From Lepus europaeus (lineage: Eukaryota; Chordata; Mammalia; Lagomorpha; Leporidae), in assembly GCF_033115175.1 (NCBI RefSeq), contig NC_084827.1, positions 145,445,701-145,509,700 of the forward strand: a stretch of DNA of 64,000 bases, read 5' to 3'. Shown in pieces: positions 1-30,312 of this stretch (positions are counted from its first letter, which is position 1; every line of letters starts with the position of its first letter). A model generated the notes under the pieces. That model was not told the DNA's origin. It ran no database searches and was given only the letters and a program-made list of their open reading frames with translations. The position numbers were made by a program, and so were the translations under genes.

Positions 1-59
1 ATGGAAGACAGTAACAGGAATAAAGGAACCAAACAACTATATAAAGCAGTAAGAAAATA

Positions 60-860
60 ATTAATATGAGGTGGGAGCAGATTTTATACAGAGGCTTCTT
101 CTCAGAACAAAAGAAAGAGAATTTGACAGTTTTAGTATCTGCTTGCCCGAACAAAGTGCTAAGGTTAATTGGCTAAAGGGTAAATGTGGCAAGGGACTTT
201 CCAAAAAGAAAAAAGGGTAGGGGAGCCAGGAGGAACAGCTTGTCTAATCAGTATCAATACACACATATGCACATCTCTGTAGCAATACTGTAAGCAATCC
301 TATAGCAAAATATCCAATCAAAATGTATGTACCCAAAATATCCAACCAAAATGTATGTAAAGAAAAAACAGGGGCCAGCGCTATGGTCCATAGGGTTAAA
401 GCCCTGGCACCAGCATCCCATATGGGCGCTGGTTCAAGTCCCCGCTGCTCCACTTCTGATCCAGCTCTCTGCTATGGCCTGGGAAAACAACAGAGTATGG
501 CCCAAGTCCTTGGGCCCCTCCACCCACATGGGAGACCCAGAAGAAGCTCCTGGCTCCTGGCTTTAGATCAGCTCAGCTCCAGCCATTGTGGCCATTTGGG
601 GAGTGAACCAGTGGATGGGAGACTTCTCTCTATATATCTATCTCTCTGTCTCTACCTCTCTCTGTAACTCTGTCTTTCACATAAATCAAATAAATCTTAA
701 AAAAAAAAAAAGTTGTTTGTAAGAAGGTATATAAAAACAACCCCCTTGGTTCACAGCTCAGAATTTGGATGAAAATCTTCTGAGCCAGCCAACATAAAAT
801 AAAAGCTGCTTCCTTCTAAAAGCCTTGATGTCTTTGGACCCTGATAGTTCCAGTCGGGCC
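60..860 (+). mobile_element. LTR-like relic, split by a SINE
   Basis: The sequence right of the SINE has TATATAAAAAC near 728 and AATAAA at 798-803 followed by a pyrimidine-rich stretch, resembling the TATA/poly(A)/R-U5 arrangement of a long terminal repeat. CCAATCAAA-like motifs occur left of it. Ends are not defined and no target duplication was found. Confidence 0.35.
371..711 (+). repeat. C-repeat SINE (CSINE)
   Basis: Full-length tRNA-derived lagomorph SINE: 5' GGGGCCAGCGCTATGG, a B box GGTTCAAGTCC, a conserved GAAGATGGCCCAAG-like body (here diverged), a CT-rich region and an AAATAAATCTT(A)n tail. It interrupts an LTR-like sequence. Confidence 0.9.
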
Positions 861-945
861 CCTGGAAGTATAAAAAAACGTATCTCTCACCTTGAAAAGA
901 CAACAACTAATTAGGCTATTTGGATTATATTAAAAGTACTGGCAA

Positions 946-1243
946 GGGCCTGGCACCGTGGCGCTATGGGTTAAAGCCCCAGCCTGCATCCCATTTGAGT
1001 GCCAATTCGAGTCCCAGCTGCCCGACTTCCAATCCAGCTCCCTGCTAACCTGCCTGGGAAAGCAGCAGAGGACCCCCTGCACCCATGTGGGAGACCTGGA
1101 AGAAGCTTCTGGCTCCTGGCTTCAGATCAGCTCAGTTCCGACCACTGCAGCCATTTGGGAGTGAACCAACAGATGGAAGACCTCTCTCTCTCCCTCCCTC
1201 CCTCCATCTCTCTCTCTCTCTCTCTCTCTAACTCTGTCTAAAA
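946..1243 (+). repeat. C-repeat SINE
   Basis: Begins GGGCCTGGCACCGTGG and ends in a TC-rich run at AACTCTGTCTAAAAG, lacking the usual A-rich tail. Confidence 0.88.
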
Positions 1244-1610
1244 GTTACAAAAGTCTAATGATCTTGTTATGTTGTTATGTCATGATGGTTATCTTAATTT
1301 AAAAAAATAAATAAATGTTTATAAAATCATACAGGTGCTTTCTAAAATACTATATAAAGTAAGCAAGTGCCTCTTCTTCTTGATTAGTGAGTTTTATAAT
1401 TTTAATCATGGCTATTTAAAATCTGTCATCCATGGTTCTGTATTCTCAAAAAACACAATTAGATTTACAAAAAGGATTCTAACAAATTTTCTTAAATATA
1501 GGCTCTCTGACAACTTTAAAATCACTGGACTAGATAAAAAAAATTTCAAAACTCTAAAAAAAAACCCAACAACAAATTGATTTCAACTAATAATTCACAA
1601 AAAAATCTAT

Positions 1611-1908
1611 TTTTAAAAAATATATATATTTATTTGAAAGTCAGAGTTACACAGAGAGAGGAGTGGCAGAGAGAGAGAGGGGTCTTCCATCCAATGGTTC
1701 ACTCCCCAATTGGCCGCAATGGCCCGAGCTGCACCGATCCAAAGCCAGGAGCCAGGAGCTTCTTCCTGATCTCTCACACGGGTGCAGGGGCCCAAGGACT
1801 TGGGTCCTCCTCTACTGCTTTCCCAGGCCATAGCAGAGAGCTGTATCAGAAGTAAAGCAGCCAGGTCTTGAACCAGCACCCATATGGGATGCCAGAGCTT
1901 CAGGCCAG
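1611..1908 (-). repeat. C-repeat SINE, reverse orientation
   Basis: Poly(T)/TATTTATTTGAAAGTCAGAG at the left end and CATATGGGATGCC at the right. The 5' head is truncated. One of only four minus-strand copies here. Confidence 0.88.
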
Positions 1909-1949
1909 GGAGTTTAAACATACAAAAAGATATGGCAACCTACTGCATG

Positions 1950-2300
1950 TCACTTTTCCTTTCATGCACTATGTTTCTTGAATATTCCAAGCTTCACTCT
2001 TTGGCAGAAGCACTTATTTGTTCTCACAATGCTCTCCCCTCCAACTCTTTAAGCAGCCAGCCTCTTCTCTTTCCTCAGGTTTTCCCCTAGAGCCACCTGT
2101 TCAGAGAGGTCCTCTCATCCCCATCTAAAGTATTGTCTGCCCCTGTACCACGAGGATTCGTGATCACAGTGCCCTATTTCCTTCAGAACACAGCATATTC
2201 AGGAACTGCCTCCCAATGTGTTAGCTTCCTATGGAAAAGTGCTCTATCTTGTTCACCACTGATCTCCCATGGTTAGCACAAACTTGGCAAATATGTCAAA
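1950..2300 (+). repeat. L2-like LINE relic
   Basis: Contains the diverged L2 3' region: GCTCTCCC..., then TTCAGAGAGGTCCTCTCATC and CATCTAAAGTATTG. Assigned by pattern memory only. Confidence 0.5.
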
Positions 2301-3660
2301 AAATATGTGTAATAAAAGTATTGAGAGGTGACAAAATAGAATACAAAATTTCATGATTAGAGAGGTGGAATCATTAGAATGAAGGTCCAAAATGCAGAAT
2401 TGCAGTGAGCTGCTGAAAGGAATTAAGGAGGATCAACAAACTCAGACTGAAGTGTGAGATGTGTGACCCACATTTATTAAAATCTTAAAGCACACTAGTC
2501 CTCAGCCTAAGCACTGTCTTCCATTATAATAGCTAATCATTCCAATTCCCTTAGTAACTTCCATTGCATAAACCTTTTAGAAAAATCCCTTTGGGATCTC
2601 TAGTCACTTATCGCTCCTTTTTTCTTCACCAGTTTCATCCAACCCTTCCGTCTCTCCTGGCTGGCTTCTCCATCCTACATCCTCAATCTACAATCCCTAC
2701 ATCAATGCCTATCTCTTTGCTCTGTCTGGAGTGATTCTCAAACATGACTCTTTCCAGCAACCACCTGAAATAGCTTAAAATTTGTGCGCACTCTCATACA
2801 CCTACCACCCTGATTCAGGTCTCAGGTAGAGGACCAGGGACTCTACATTTTAACAAGGCAACCAACATGATTGGGACTAAACAAGACATAAGTCTGGAGA
2901 AAATTCCATCAAAAATATGTCTACATGTATCCTTTTGTCACTAAAGATTTTCCCAATGGATAGTAAAGAGATAGCCTACTTTTTTGTGGGTAGCTTTTTT
3001 TTTTTTTACCTTAAAAGGGGCTCCTCATACCAAACACTAGAATTCACCATTGTATAAAATACAGTCCAAATTCCTTAAGAGAACACAGAACACTTTTTAT
3101 GGGCTATATTTCCTATTAAATCTCTCTTACACACTTTTGATATTTTTCCTAATATGACTGTGTAGCTAATACCAATTATGCTCTCAATTTACTACAATGC
3201 CTCAAGAGTATCTAAATTTTTGGAAGAGTTGTACCTTAGATACCAGGTAATTCAACTCCTTAATTTTACAGGGAAGGACATCACCTTTTTGAATGTCGTT
3301 TGTTTCCTGATACTTTTATACATCCTATTTCTTAATAACTTAAGACCAACAAAGGATGTAAACCTTCCTTACAATCCCCCCAACAAGTTTGAAAAAACGA
3401 GTCTCAATTCGATTCTCCTTTTCCAGTTCTCCATTCTGCCCCAGTACCACTGAATAAAGTGATAAAGGCAAGCATTTCAGGAGGCCAGTTACTCACTTTG
3501 TAAGCATGATGCACACCTGCTCCTGCAGGTTCCTTATGTAGGAACCTCAGGATGGAAAAGAAGGGTAACTAACGTTTCTGCAGGTTAGCCCTTCGCCACG
3601 TAACCGAAATCCCAAGGATGCCGTTGAGCACAGTAGCTAACACTCACTGACACTTGGCTC
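2300..3660. other. C2CD6 intron 1, no recognised feature
   Basis: AT-rich, unique-looking sequence with a short T run near 2997-3007. Searched on the minus strand for the next C2CD6 exon and none was recognised. Confidence 0.5.
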
Positions 3661-3780
3661 TTTACAGTTCACATTGTTCTTTCACTTCTCCTTTAAGTAA
3701 GCATTCATTATTGTCTTAGCAATGAGCAAAGCGAGATTCTGAGAATTGCCCAAGGTCCCACAAGCAAACTCCTCGTCAGC
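3660..3780 (-). repeat. MIR-like fragment
   Basis: Holds AGCAAAGCGAGATTCTGAGA then TGCCCAAGGTCCCACAAGC, the core of an old MIR-type SINE. Confidence 0.45.
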
Positions 3781-3851
3781 TCTCACTCTCCCTCCCCCTC
3801 CACTCCCCCTCCAGATGCTGCAGGGGACACCCTTGCCAGACCCTCACTCAC

Positions 3852-4082
3852 GTTGAGCAGCCGGTACCCGGTGCCCTCCTTGTTCTTATCCTTGGGCAAA
3901 GCCGTCCTGCCATGGTCCTGACCATGACGGACCGAAGGATACTCAGCCCCTCTGACGTGCATGGCATCCGGGTAGCCAGGGGCACTCTTCTGTGGAAACT
4001 GGGCAGCGAACGGAGAATGGAGGCGTCCATCGCGGTTTTCAAACGTGTTGGAAAGCCTCGGCGCCTCTTTGGGCGGCTCCAT
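3852..4082 (-). CDS. C2CD6: C2CD6 (ALS2CR11), first coding exon, partial gene
   Basis: The minus strand encodes about 77 residues starting MEPPKEAPRL and ending TALPKDKNKEGTGYRLLN, then splits at AAC|GTGAGTG, a good donor. The end resembles my recollection of human C2CD6/ALS2CR11, which has a similar ALPKNKNQEGTGHRLLN segment. C2CD6 is the C2-domain protein CATSPER-tau, linked to the sperm CatSper calcium channel and flagellum. The C2 domain itself would be in later exons beyond the left edge; none is seen in 1-3851. A second in-frame ATG lies 15 nt upstream (4095-4097, giving MEDGA first). I chose the inner ATG because the recalled human protein starts MEPP. The exon sits in a CpG-rich promoter, and its position downstream of TMEM237 on the same strand fits human gene order. 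Confidence 0.8.
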
Positions 4083-4136
4083 CGCTCCATCCTCCACCCA
4101 GGCCCGTCAGCAGCACCTAACCGCCGCCCGCCCGCC

Positions 4137-4295
4137 ACTGCGCAGGCGCCGCACGTGCCCCTTGGTGTCTGGGTCCCGCGTGCGGCCTACTGCGCAGGCG
4201 CCGCACGTGCCCCTTGGAGTCCGGTTCCCGCGTGCGGCCTACTGCGCAGGCGCGGCACGTGCCCCTTGGTGTCCTGTTCCCTCCTGCGTGCAGCC
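4137..4295. repeat. Three 52-bp tandem repeats with NRF1-like and CACGTG sites
   Basis: Copies start at 4137, 4189 and 4241, with exact 52-bp spacing; the third is slightly longer and more diverged. Each starts ACTGCGCAGG, carries CACGTG (4152-4157, 4204-4209, 4256-4261) followed by CCCCTTGG, and ends near GTGCGGCCT or a variant of it. They lie 55-215 bp upstream of the C2CD6 start codon. Confidence 0.9.
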
Positions 4296-4620
4296 TAGGA
4301 AGACGCAGGCGTTCAGGCCCAGCCGCTCCTGTGTGGCTTTGGAGACGTGTCGCGTTCAGAGAGCCTCGAGGGTCTGCCGCAGGTGCTTCTCTGGCCGTTC
4401 CGGTCACCCTGAGAAAGCTGTCAGAGCTCGCTGGGGCACAGCAAGCTTCCTGCACTCGGTGGTTAAACGCCGGTCTTCACCGTCCCGTCCGCCCTTCAGT
4501 CCTGAGCCCTCGCCACCCGCGCTTCTTCCTGCTGGGCGGTACACAGCATCAGCCATCACTTCCTGTGCGGTATCTCCGAGCTGCAGTGTTGAGCTTCGGT
4601 CTGCTTCCCCATCTACCTGA

Positions 4621-5001
4621 CTGCTCCATGGACGCATAGTACAGTCATGTTCATCTTCCTCTTAATCTCCTGTGGCAAACTCATCTGATGTAAAAATGTC
4701 ATGCCCACAAGTATCTTTAATATCCGGACACGTTTTTAAATGTTAACCCTAAACGTCGGAACCGTCGTTTTTCTGTTTAGTGCGGGACATTGTGATGCTT
4801 TCGTCATGAGTCTTCTCCAGCTTGCTCTCATCTAACCCTTCCACTGCTCTGGTATTCACACAACGCTAAAAGCAGCGGCGGCAGCAGCAGCACCAACAAA
4901 GCAAGCAAGACACCTCCAGAACTCCTTTAAATTTCTTGGTATAGAAACCAAAGGTGTCCACAATGGACTCTCCTATCTCAGGGTCATTATTTCTTGCTAT
5001 T
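4621..5001. other. Intergenic, no recognised feature
   Basis: Sequence between the C2CD6 promoter and the L1. A short GCGGCGGCAGCAGCAGC trinucleotide run lies near 4874-4890. No exon seen. Confidence 0.5.
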
Positions 5002-7055
5002 CTATTTTTTATTTTTTTAACTTTTATTTAATGAATATAAATTTCCAAAGTACAGTTTATGGATTACAATGGCTCCCCCCCCCCAATAACTTCCCTTCCA
5101 CCTGCAACCCTCCCCTTTCTCTCTCCCCTTCCATTCACATCGATTCATTTTCAATCTCTTAATATACAGAATATCAGTTTAGTATATATTAAGTAAAGAT
5201 TTCAACAGTTTGCACCCACATAGAAACACAAAGTGAAACATACTGTTTGAGTACTAGTTATAGCATTAAATCACAATGTACAGCACATTAAGGACAGAGA
5301 TCCTACATGAGGAGTAAGAGCACAGTGACTCCTGTTGTTGACTTAACAAATTGACACTCTTGTTTATGGCATCAGTAATCCCCTAGGCTCTTGTCATGAG
5401 TTGCCAAGGCTATGGAAGCCTTTTGAGTTCACCAACTCTGATCTTTTTTAGACAAGGTCATAGTCAAAGTGGAAGTTCTCGCCTCCCTTCAGAAAAAGGT
5501 ACCTCCTTCTTTGATGACCTGTTCTTTCTACTGGGATCTCACTCGTGGAGATCTTTCATTTAGGGTTTTGTTTTTTTTTGTTGTTGTTGTTGTTTTTTTT
5601 GCCAGTGTGTCTTGGCTTTCCATGCCTAAAATACTCTCATGGGCTTTTCAGCCAGATCTGAATGCCTTAAGGGCTGATTCTGAGGCTAGAGTGCTGTTTA
5701 GGAGATCTGCCATTCTATGAGTCTGCTATGTATCCTGCTTCCCATGTTGGATCGTTTTCTCCCTTTTTTATTCTATCAGTTAGTATTTTCAGTCACTAGT
5801 CTTGTTTATGTGATCCCTTTGACTCTTAGTCCTATCATTATGATCAATTGTGAACAGAAATTGATCACTTGGACTAGTGAGATGGCATTGGTACATGCCA
5901 CCTTGATGGGATTGAATTGGAATCCCCTGGTATGTTTCGAACTCTACCGTTTGGGGCAAGTCAGCTTGAGCATGTCCCAAATTGTACATCTCTTCCCTCT
6001 CTTATTCCCACTCTTAAATTTAACAGGGATCATTTTTTCAGTTAAGCATCAACACTTAAGAATAACTGTGTATTAATTACAGAATTCAACCAATTACATT
6101 AAGTAGAACAAACAAACTAGGAGGGATAAAGTATTAAGTTGTTCATCAACAGTCAGGGCAAGGGCTGATCAAGTCACCATTTCTCATAGTGTCCATTTCA
6201 CTTCCACAGGTTTCCCCTTTGGTGCTCAGTTAGTTGTCACTGATAAGGGAAAACATATGATATTTGTCCCTTTGGGACTGGCTTAATTCACTCAGCATGA
6301 TGTTTTCCAGATTCCTCCATTTTGTTGCAAATGACTGGATTTCATTGTTTTTGACTGCTGTATAGTATTCTATAGAGTACATATCCCACAATTTCTTTAT
6401 CCAGTCTACTGTTGATGGGCATTTGGGTTGATTCCAGGTCTTAGCTATTGTGAATTGAGCTGCAATAAACATTAATGTGCAGACCGCATTTTTGTTTGCC
6501 AATTTAATTTCCTTTGGGTAAATTCCAAGGAGTGGGATGGCTGGGTTGTATGGTAGGATTATATTCAGGTTTCTGAGGAATCTCCAGACTGACTTCCATA
6601 GTGGCTTAACCAGTTTGCATTCCCACCAACAGTGGGTTAGTGTCCCTTTTCCCCCACAACCTCACCAGCAACTGTTGTTGATAGATTTCTGAATGTGAAC
6701 CATTCTCACCGGGGTGAGGTGAAACATCATTGTGGTTTTGATTTGCATTTCCCCGATTGCTAGTAAACTTGAACATTTTTCATGTGCCTGTTGGCCATTT
6801 GGATTTCCTCTTTTGAAAAATGTCTATTGAGGTCCTTGGCCCATCTCTTAAGTGGGTTGTTTGTTTTGTTGTTGTGGAGTTTGTTGATCTCTTTGTAGAT
6901 TCTGGTTATCAACTCTTTATCTGTAGCATAGTTTGCAAATATTTTTCCCATTCTGTCGGTTGCCTCTTCACTTTCCTGACTGTTTCTTTTGCAGTACAGA
7001 AACTTCGCTATTCTCTTTGGAATCATTCTTTTATTCAAGGGTCAGCTCAAAAGTC
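5002..7055 (-). mobile_element. 5'-truncated L1 LINE, about 2 kb
   Basis: On the minus strand the C-terminal part of ORF2 is readable in pieces: 7038-6760 ([20 protein letters not shown], a [15 protein letters not shown]-like stretch) and 6502-6230 (WIKKLWDMYSIEYYTAVKNN then FATKWRNLENIMLSELSQ). The 3' UTR runs to the poly(T)-bounded end near 5002. Frame changes and stops make it a dead, truncated copy. Confidence 0.88.
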
Positions 7056-7334
7056 AGCTTTTGGCTAAGTCTTATAACCCATTTATACATACTCCAAGCC
7101 TACTATTTGGCATATTCCTATTAGTAGATTCACTCTGCTAGTCGCTAATCTCAAAAGATGAGCTTTTGGGGGCAAGAAACTAATACTCGCCTTGCCTTCT
7201 TCAGGGAGCAATATTCCAAGCCCCTTAACACACATGTGTTGTCATTTTGGGTTTGTGCTGCATGGTGCTTAGTCACTGTGCTAAGGGCAGCTAACTCTGA
7301 CATCTTTAAAGGTTCATGCTATGCAACATAACAT

Positions 7335-7550
7335 AGATAAGGAATCTCCAAAAAGTTTACAGAAAAATTGAATAGAAATCATTTCTTTTGTTGCAAAAAA
7401 AACCTGAAGTCTATGCATGTTTTTTGCTTAATATGCATTTATCATGAGCTTTCTGAAGAACCTTTGTATGCATGGGCTTCAAGCATTTTTAACCAGGATA
7501 AACTTATAATTCTTTTTCATGAATTTTTTAAAGTACCCTCATAGAGCATA
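7335..7550. repeat. Palindromic mariner-like MITE, copy 1
   Basis: Ends in CTCCAAAAAGTTTACAGAAA and its rough inverse TTCATGAATTTTTTAAAG, with internal AAGTCTATGCATG / CATGCATAG-like palindromic segments. Related sequence recurs at 21412-21490 and 47222-47345. Confidence 0.45.
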
Positions 7551-7580
7551 AGTAATCTTAGTTTTTAAAATATCTAACCT

Positions 7581-7915
7581 AGAGGCTGGTGTTGTCACAC
7601 AGTGTATTAAGGCACCACTTGGGACACCCACATCCCATACTGAAATACCTGGTTCAAGTCCTGGCTGCTCCAATTCCAATCTAGCTTCCTCCTAGTGTGC
7701 ATATCTGAAAGCAGCAGGTGATGGCCCAAGCACTTCCCTGTCACACATGTGGGAGATCTGGCTCTTCAGCCTGGCCCAACCCTGGCTGTTGTGGATGTTT
7801 GGGAAATGAACAAGCAGGTGAAAGTTCTTCTCTCTCTCTCTTTCTTTCTCTCTCTCTCTCTTCCTCTCCCCCTCCCCCAGATCCAAATAAATAAATACAC
7901 TTTTTTTAAAAAAAA
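7581..7915 (+). repeat. C-repeat SINE
   Basis: GAGGCTGGTGTTGTCACACA head, CTGGTTCAAGTCCTGG B box, TC-rich run, AAATAAATAAATACAC tail. Confidence 0.9.
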
Positions 7916-8046
7916 TCTAACCTAAATATAACTAGGCCTCTAGACCTAACCTAAGATACTGGGGAATAAATTCAATGGTACCATTAGAAAAAAGACAATC
8001 CAAAATGTAAGTGGTGCACTCTAAAACAAAACTGCATGGACTCTTA

Positions 8047-8374
8047 GGGGCCGGTGCTGTGGCATAACGAGTAAATCTCTGCCTGCAGTGCCAGCATCCC
8101 ATATGGGTGCCAGTTTGAATGCCGGCTACTCCACTTTTGATCCAGCTCTGCTATGGCCTGGGAAAGCAGTAGAAGATGGCCCAAGTCCTTTGGCCCCTGT
8201 ACCCATGAGGGAGACCTGGAAGAAGCTCCTGGCTCCTGGCTTCCAATCAGCACAACTCCAGCCATTGCGGCCAACTGGGACTGAAGCAGCGGATGGAAGA
8301 CCTCTCTTTCTCTCTGCCTCTCCTTCTCTCTGTGTAGCTCTTTCAAATAAATAAATAAATCTTTAAAAAAAAAA
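8047..8374 (+). repeat. C-repeat SINE
   Basis: GGGGCCGGTGCTGTGGCATA head and a TAAATAAATAAATC(T)(A)n tail; full length. Confidence 0.92.
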
Positions 8375-8516
8375 TGGAATTTCCAGGAAAGCCAAAGATC
8401 TGTTTGACAAAGAGCTCCAGATGAGCTTGAGAAGAGATATGGAGAATTTCTACTTGTATTTATTGTAACAGAAAAAAGAAAGGAAAGGGTAAAGGTCAAC
8501 TGGAGGGGTGGAGGGC

Positions 8517-8818
8517 AGCATTGTTGCCAGCATCCCATTTGGGCACAGGCTCAAGTCCCAGCTGCTCCACTTCTCATCCAGCTCCCTGCTAATGTGCCTG
8601 GGAAAGCAGCAGAAGATGGCCCAAGTGCTTCGGTCCCTGCTACCCACATGGGAGACTTGAATGGAGTTCCTGGCTTCCGCCTGGCCCAGTCCCCGCCGCC
8701 GTCACAGCTATGTGGGAAATGAACCAGAGGATGGAAGATCTATTTCTGTCTTTCCCTCTCCCTCTGTAATTCTGCCTTTCAAATAAATAAATAAATCGTA
8801 AAAAAAAAAAAAAAAAAG
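8517..8818 (+). repeat. C-repeat SINE, 5'-truncated
   Basis: Starts inside the body at TTGCCAGCATCCCATTTGGG and ends in a long A run followed by GAAAGAAAG. Confidence 0.88.
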
Positions 8819-9144
8819 AAAGAAAGAAAAGAAAACAACTATCAACTGGGAATGTGAACCCAATAAACACAGGCCTCCTGAATTCTTGTGCTGTTCAGCT
8901 TCCTTTTGCTACATTTGCTATTAAATCTCCCTAAATGATTCTGATGTGCAACCAGACATGGGAATGGCTGGTACAGATTTTAAAGAGGAATGAACTTTTT
9001 GGATATACAACTTTAAAAAAAAAAAAGATACATTTCCTTTTATTAGGCATGAAGTAAAGCATCTTTTGAGCCAAATTACATTTTATTATAATCATTACAT
9101 GATGCACAATCATTAAGTTTCAGAAAAGACATTTCATATCTCGA

Positions 9145-9150
9145 TTTATT
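9145..9150 (-). terminator. Possible TMEM237 polyadenylation signal
   Basis: AATAAA on the minus strand about 420 nt after the TMEM237 stop codon. A second AATAAA is at 9082-9087. Neither has transcript support; the stretch 9151-9567 would be the 3' UTR. Confidence 0.35.
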
Positions 9151-9567
9151 CAGTAACAAAACATCCAAAATAAATAATGAAGGTCTTTTTTCCTTTCTGT
9201 TCTACTCCTTAAATCTGTGTTTAAACCTGATAAATATTTTATGATGAAAAGGTTATGTATGGCTTTTTCTGAATTAGTATCTATAATGATTGCAAATACA
9301 ACTAATTTGACAGAATAAAAAATAAACACTTTCACCAGCTGGTTTTTAGCTTATTACCTCCTTTGTCAATCAGATGATAATGCCGTAGAAATTTGTCTAG
9401 GTACAAGTAGCAGATATAATTTTAACATTGTCCATAATCTTGAGAGATTTTTCAATGTTATATAATCCAAAAATCAGTTAAAATACATATATACATATCT
9501 TATAAAAATACATTTAAAACAAAAATAGGACAAACACTGAGCCATTATCCCTGAAGGTATGTTAGTA

Positions 9568-28937
<19,370 letters not shown>

Positions 28938-29172
28938 GGCGCTCGCCCCGCGGGGCTCCCTCAGGGCCACGGCCTCGGGCCCGCGCCGGCCTCCGGGACC
29001 TGCGGGAGGCGGCGGCTTCGCAGCGCCCGGCCAGACCGCAGACGCCCGAGCCAGGTCCCCGCCCGCCTCTGCTCCGCCTGGCCCCGCGTCCCCGGGAGCT
29101 GGGGTGGGAGGAAGGCACGGACGCCCCGGGCTGGACACTCCCCGCCGCGGGTCTGCGGTGGGAGCGTGTATT

Positions 29173-29307
29173 GAAATAAACAATTCTCACACCGTCTCCG
29201 ACAGTGCGCAATAAACAATTGAAATAATTCTCACACCTTCTGCGACAGTGCGTAATAAACAATTGAAATAAACAATTCTCACACCGTCTACCGACAGTGG
29301 GTAAATC
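29173..29307. repeat. Three-copy 44-48 bp tandem repeat between TMEM237 promoter and MPP4 3' end
   Basis: Copies start at 29173, 29221 and 29265. Each reads GAAATAA(ACAA)TTCTCACAC, then C(C/T)GTCT- or TTCTGC-like, CGACAGTG, AATAAACAATT. They are separated by CAATTGAAATAA junctions. Sharply different from the G+C-rich island next to it. No known repeat family recognised. Confidence 0.85.
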
Positions 29308-29387
29308 GGATCAGAGAAACCTTCTCGAAGAGCCACAACAGAAAATTAGCCTATCTAAATATCATTTAAAATGACTGCATTTTCTGT

Positions 29388-29420
29388 TTTATTTGGATAT
29401 TTTTAGAAAGGGAATTTATT
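29388..29420 (-). terminator. Possible MPP4 polyadenylation signals
   Basis: Two minus-strand AATAAA hexamers, at 29415-29420 and 29388-29393, about 700 nt after the MPP4 stop codon and before the TMEM237 CpG island. The 3' UTR would span roughly 29.4-30.1 kb. Confidence 0.4.
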
Positions 29421-30117
29421 TTTAAGTTAAAAAAACAATGAGTCATACACTCTGCTTTATAGAAAGCCATGGGAGGGCTGGAATGGGTAGGGTGAGAGAG
29501 TGATGCAGAAGATGAACTGATAAGGGGCAGGGAGAGCTACTGGGGGGTCCCAGATACAGGAGAAGAAAGAAAAAGACCCTGACATAGCATCCTCATCTCA
29601 TGGCTTTCTTCTAGGGACTATGCAGGAGGCAGTGCGATATCTCAAGGTGTGGATGTTACCCATGAAATGTGTACATTAACCTTTCTTGCTGAGTTAGCCA
29701 AGTAGATACTTTGTGTAAGAGGCATTCACAAAACAGAAGTTTCATAAAGTGCATTTCCGAAATTAAATACTGCTCATTGTATTTAGGAAAGCTCCTTTTA
29801 ACTGAATCTTGGAAAGACCTGAAGTCCCTAAGAAGTGCTCCTTCTTGGTGACGTTATTGATATGCCCACCACAACCGCATCGGAGGGGAAGGAAAAGAGA
29901 AAGGTTTCCCTAAAAGCCAAACGTGTCACTCGGCACAGCCTTGCAATATAATATAGAGCCATACACAATTTTTGCGATACTGTTAGTTAATGAACTGCAG
30001 CACTTATCCAGTTGCACACACTAAAATGGGTCAGCACTGCTGTTAAGACAGCAGCCGTTATTCCAGGTCTCCCCGACAAGGGTGCAGTGCTAAAACTCCA
30101 GCCCGAAGCAGGGGACC

Positions 30118-30312
30118 TCACGAAGACTCAGTGTCGGAGGAAATCCACGTGGCCGGGACCCACTGAGGCTCCTCCTGAGCCTTCTGTACAACAGATAACA
30201 ACCGGGCACACGCATCTTGCAAGTTGTCATTCACAATCACATAATCAAAAAACTGGCCAAACTGAGCCTCCATTTTTTGGGCCAAATCTTCCATCTCTTG
30301 TAGGTCTTCATC
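30118..30312 (-). CDS. MPP4: MPP4 last coding exon
   Basis: 195 nt encoding [40 protein letters not shown] and [18 protein letters not shown], stop TGA at 30118-30120. Human ends SDTESQ in my recollection. Acceptor TTTGAAG|. Confidence 0.95.
   Translation of the reverse strand, partial: DEDLQEMEDLAQKMEAQFGQFFDYVIVNDNLQDACARLLSVVQKAQEEPQWVPATWISSDTESS

Larger units (their letters stand above)
3850..4620 (-). promoter_or_regulatory. CpG island / promoter of C2CD6
   Basis: CpG-rich, G+C-rich stretch covering C2CD6 coding exon 1 and the sequence upstream of it. It contains three tandem copies of a 52-bp unit, each with a TGCGCAGGCGC (NRF1-like) core and a CACGTG E-box. Long open frames on both strands here are a by-product of high G+C. 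No TATA box was seen next to the exon. The transcription start cannot be fixed from sequence. Confidence 0.65.

Noticed and set aside
4045-4639. Plus-strand frames of 191 and 141 residues in the C2CD6 promoter
   Set aside because: Compositional and repeat-driven (52-bp tandem units); no similarity recognised and no splice or start context.
5717-6076. 119-residue plus-strand frame with hydrophobic character
   Set aside because: It lies antisense within the L1 3' region; no independent support.
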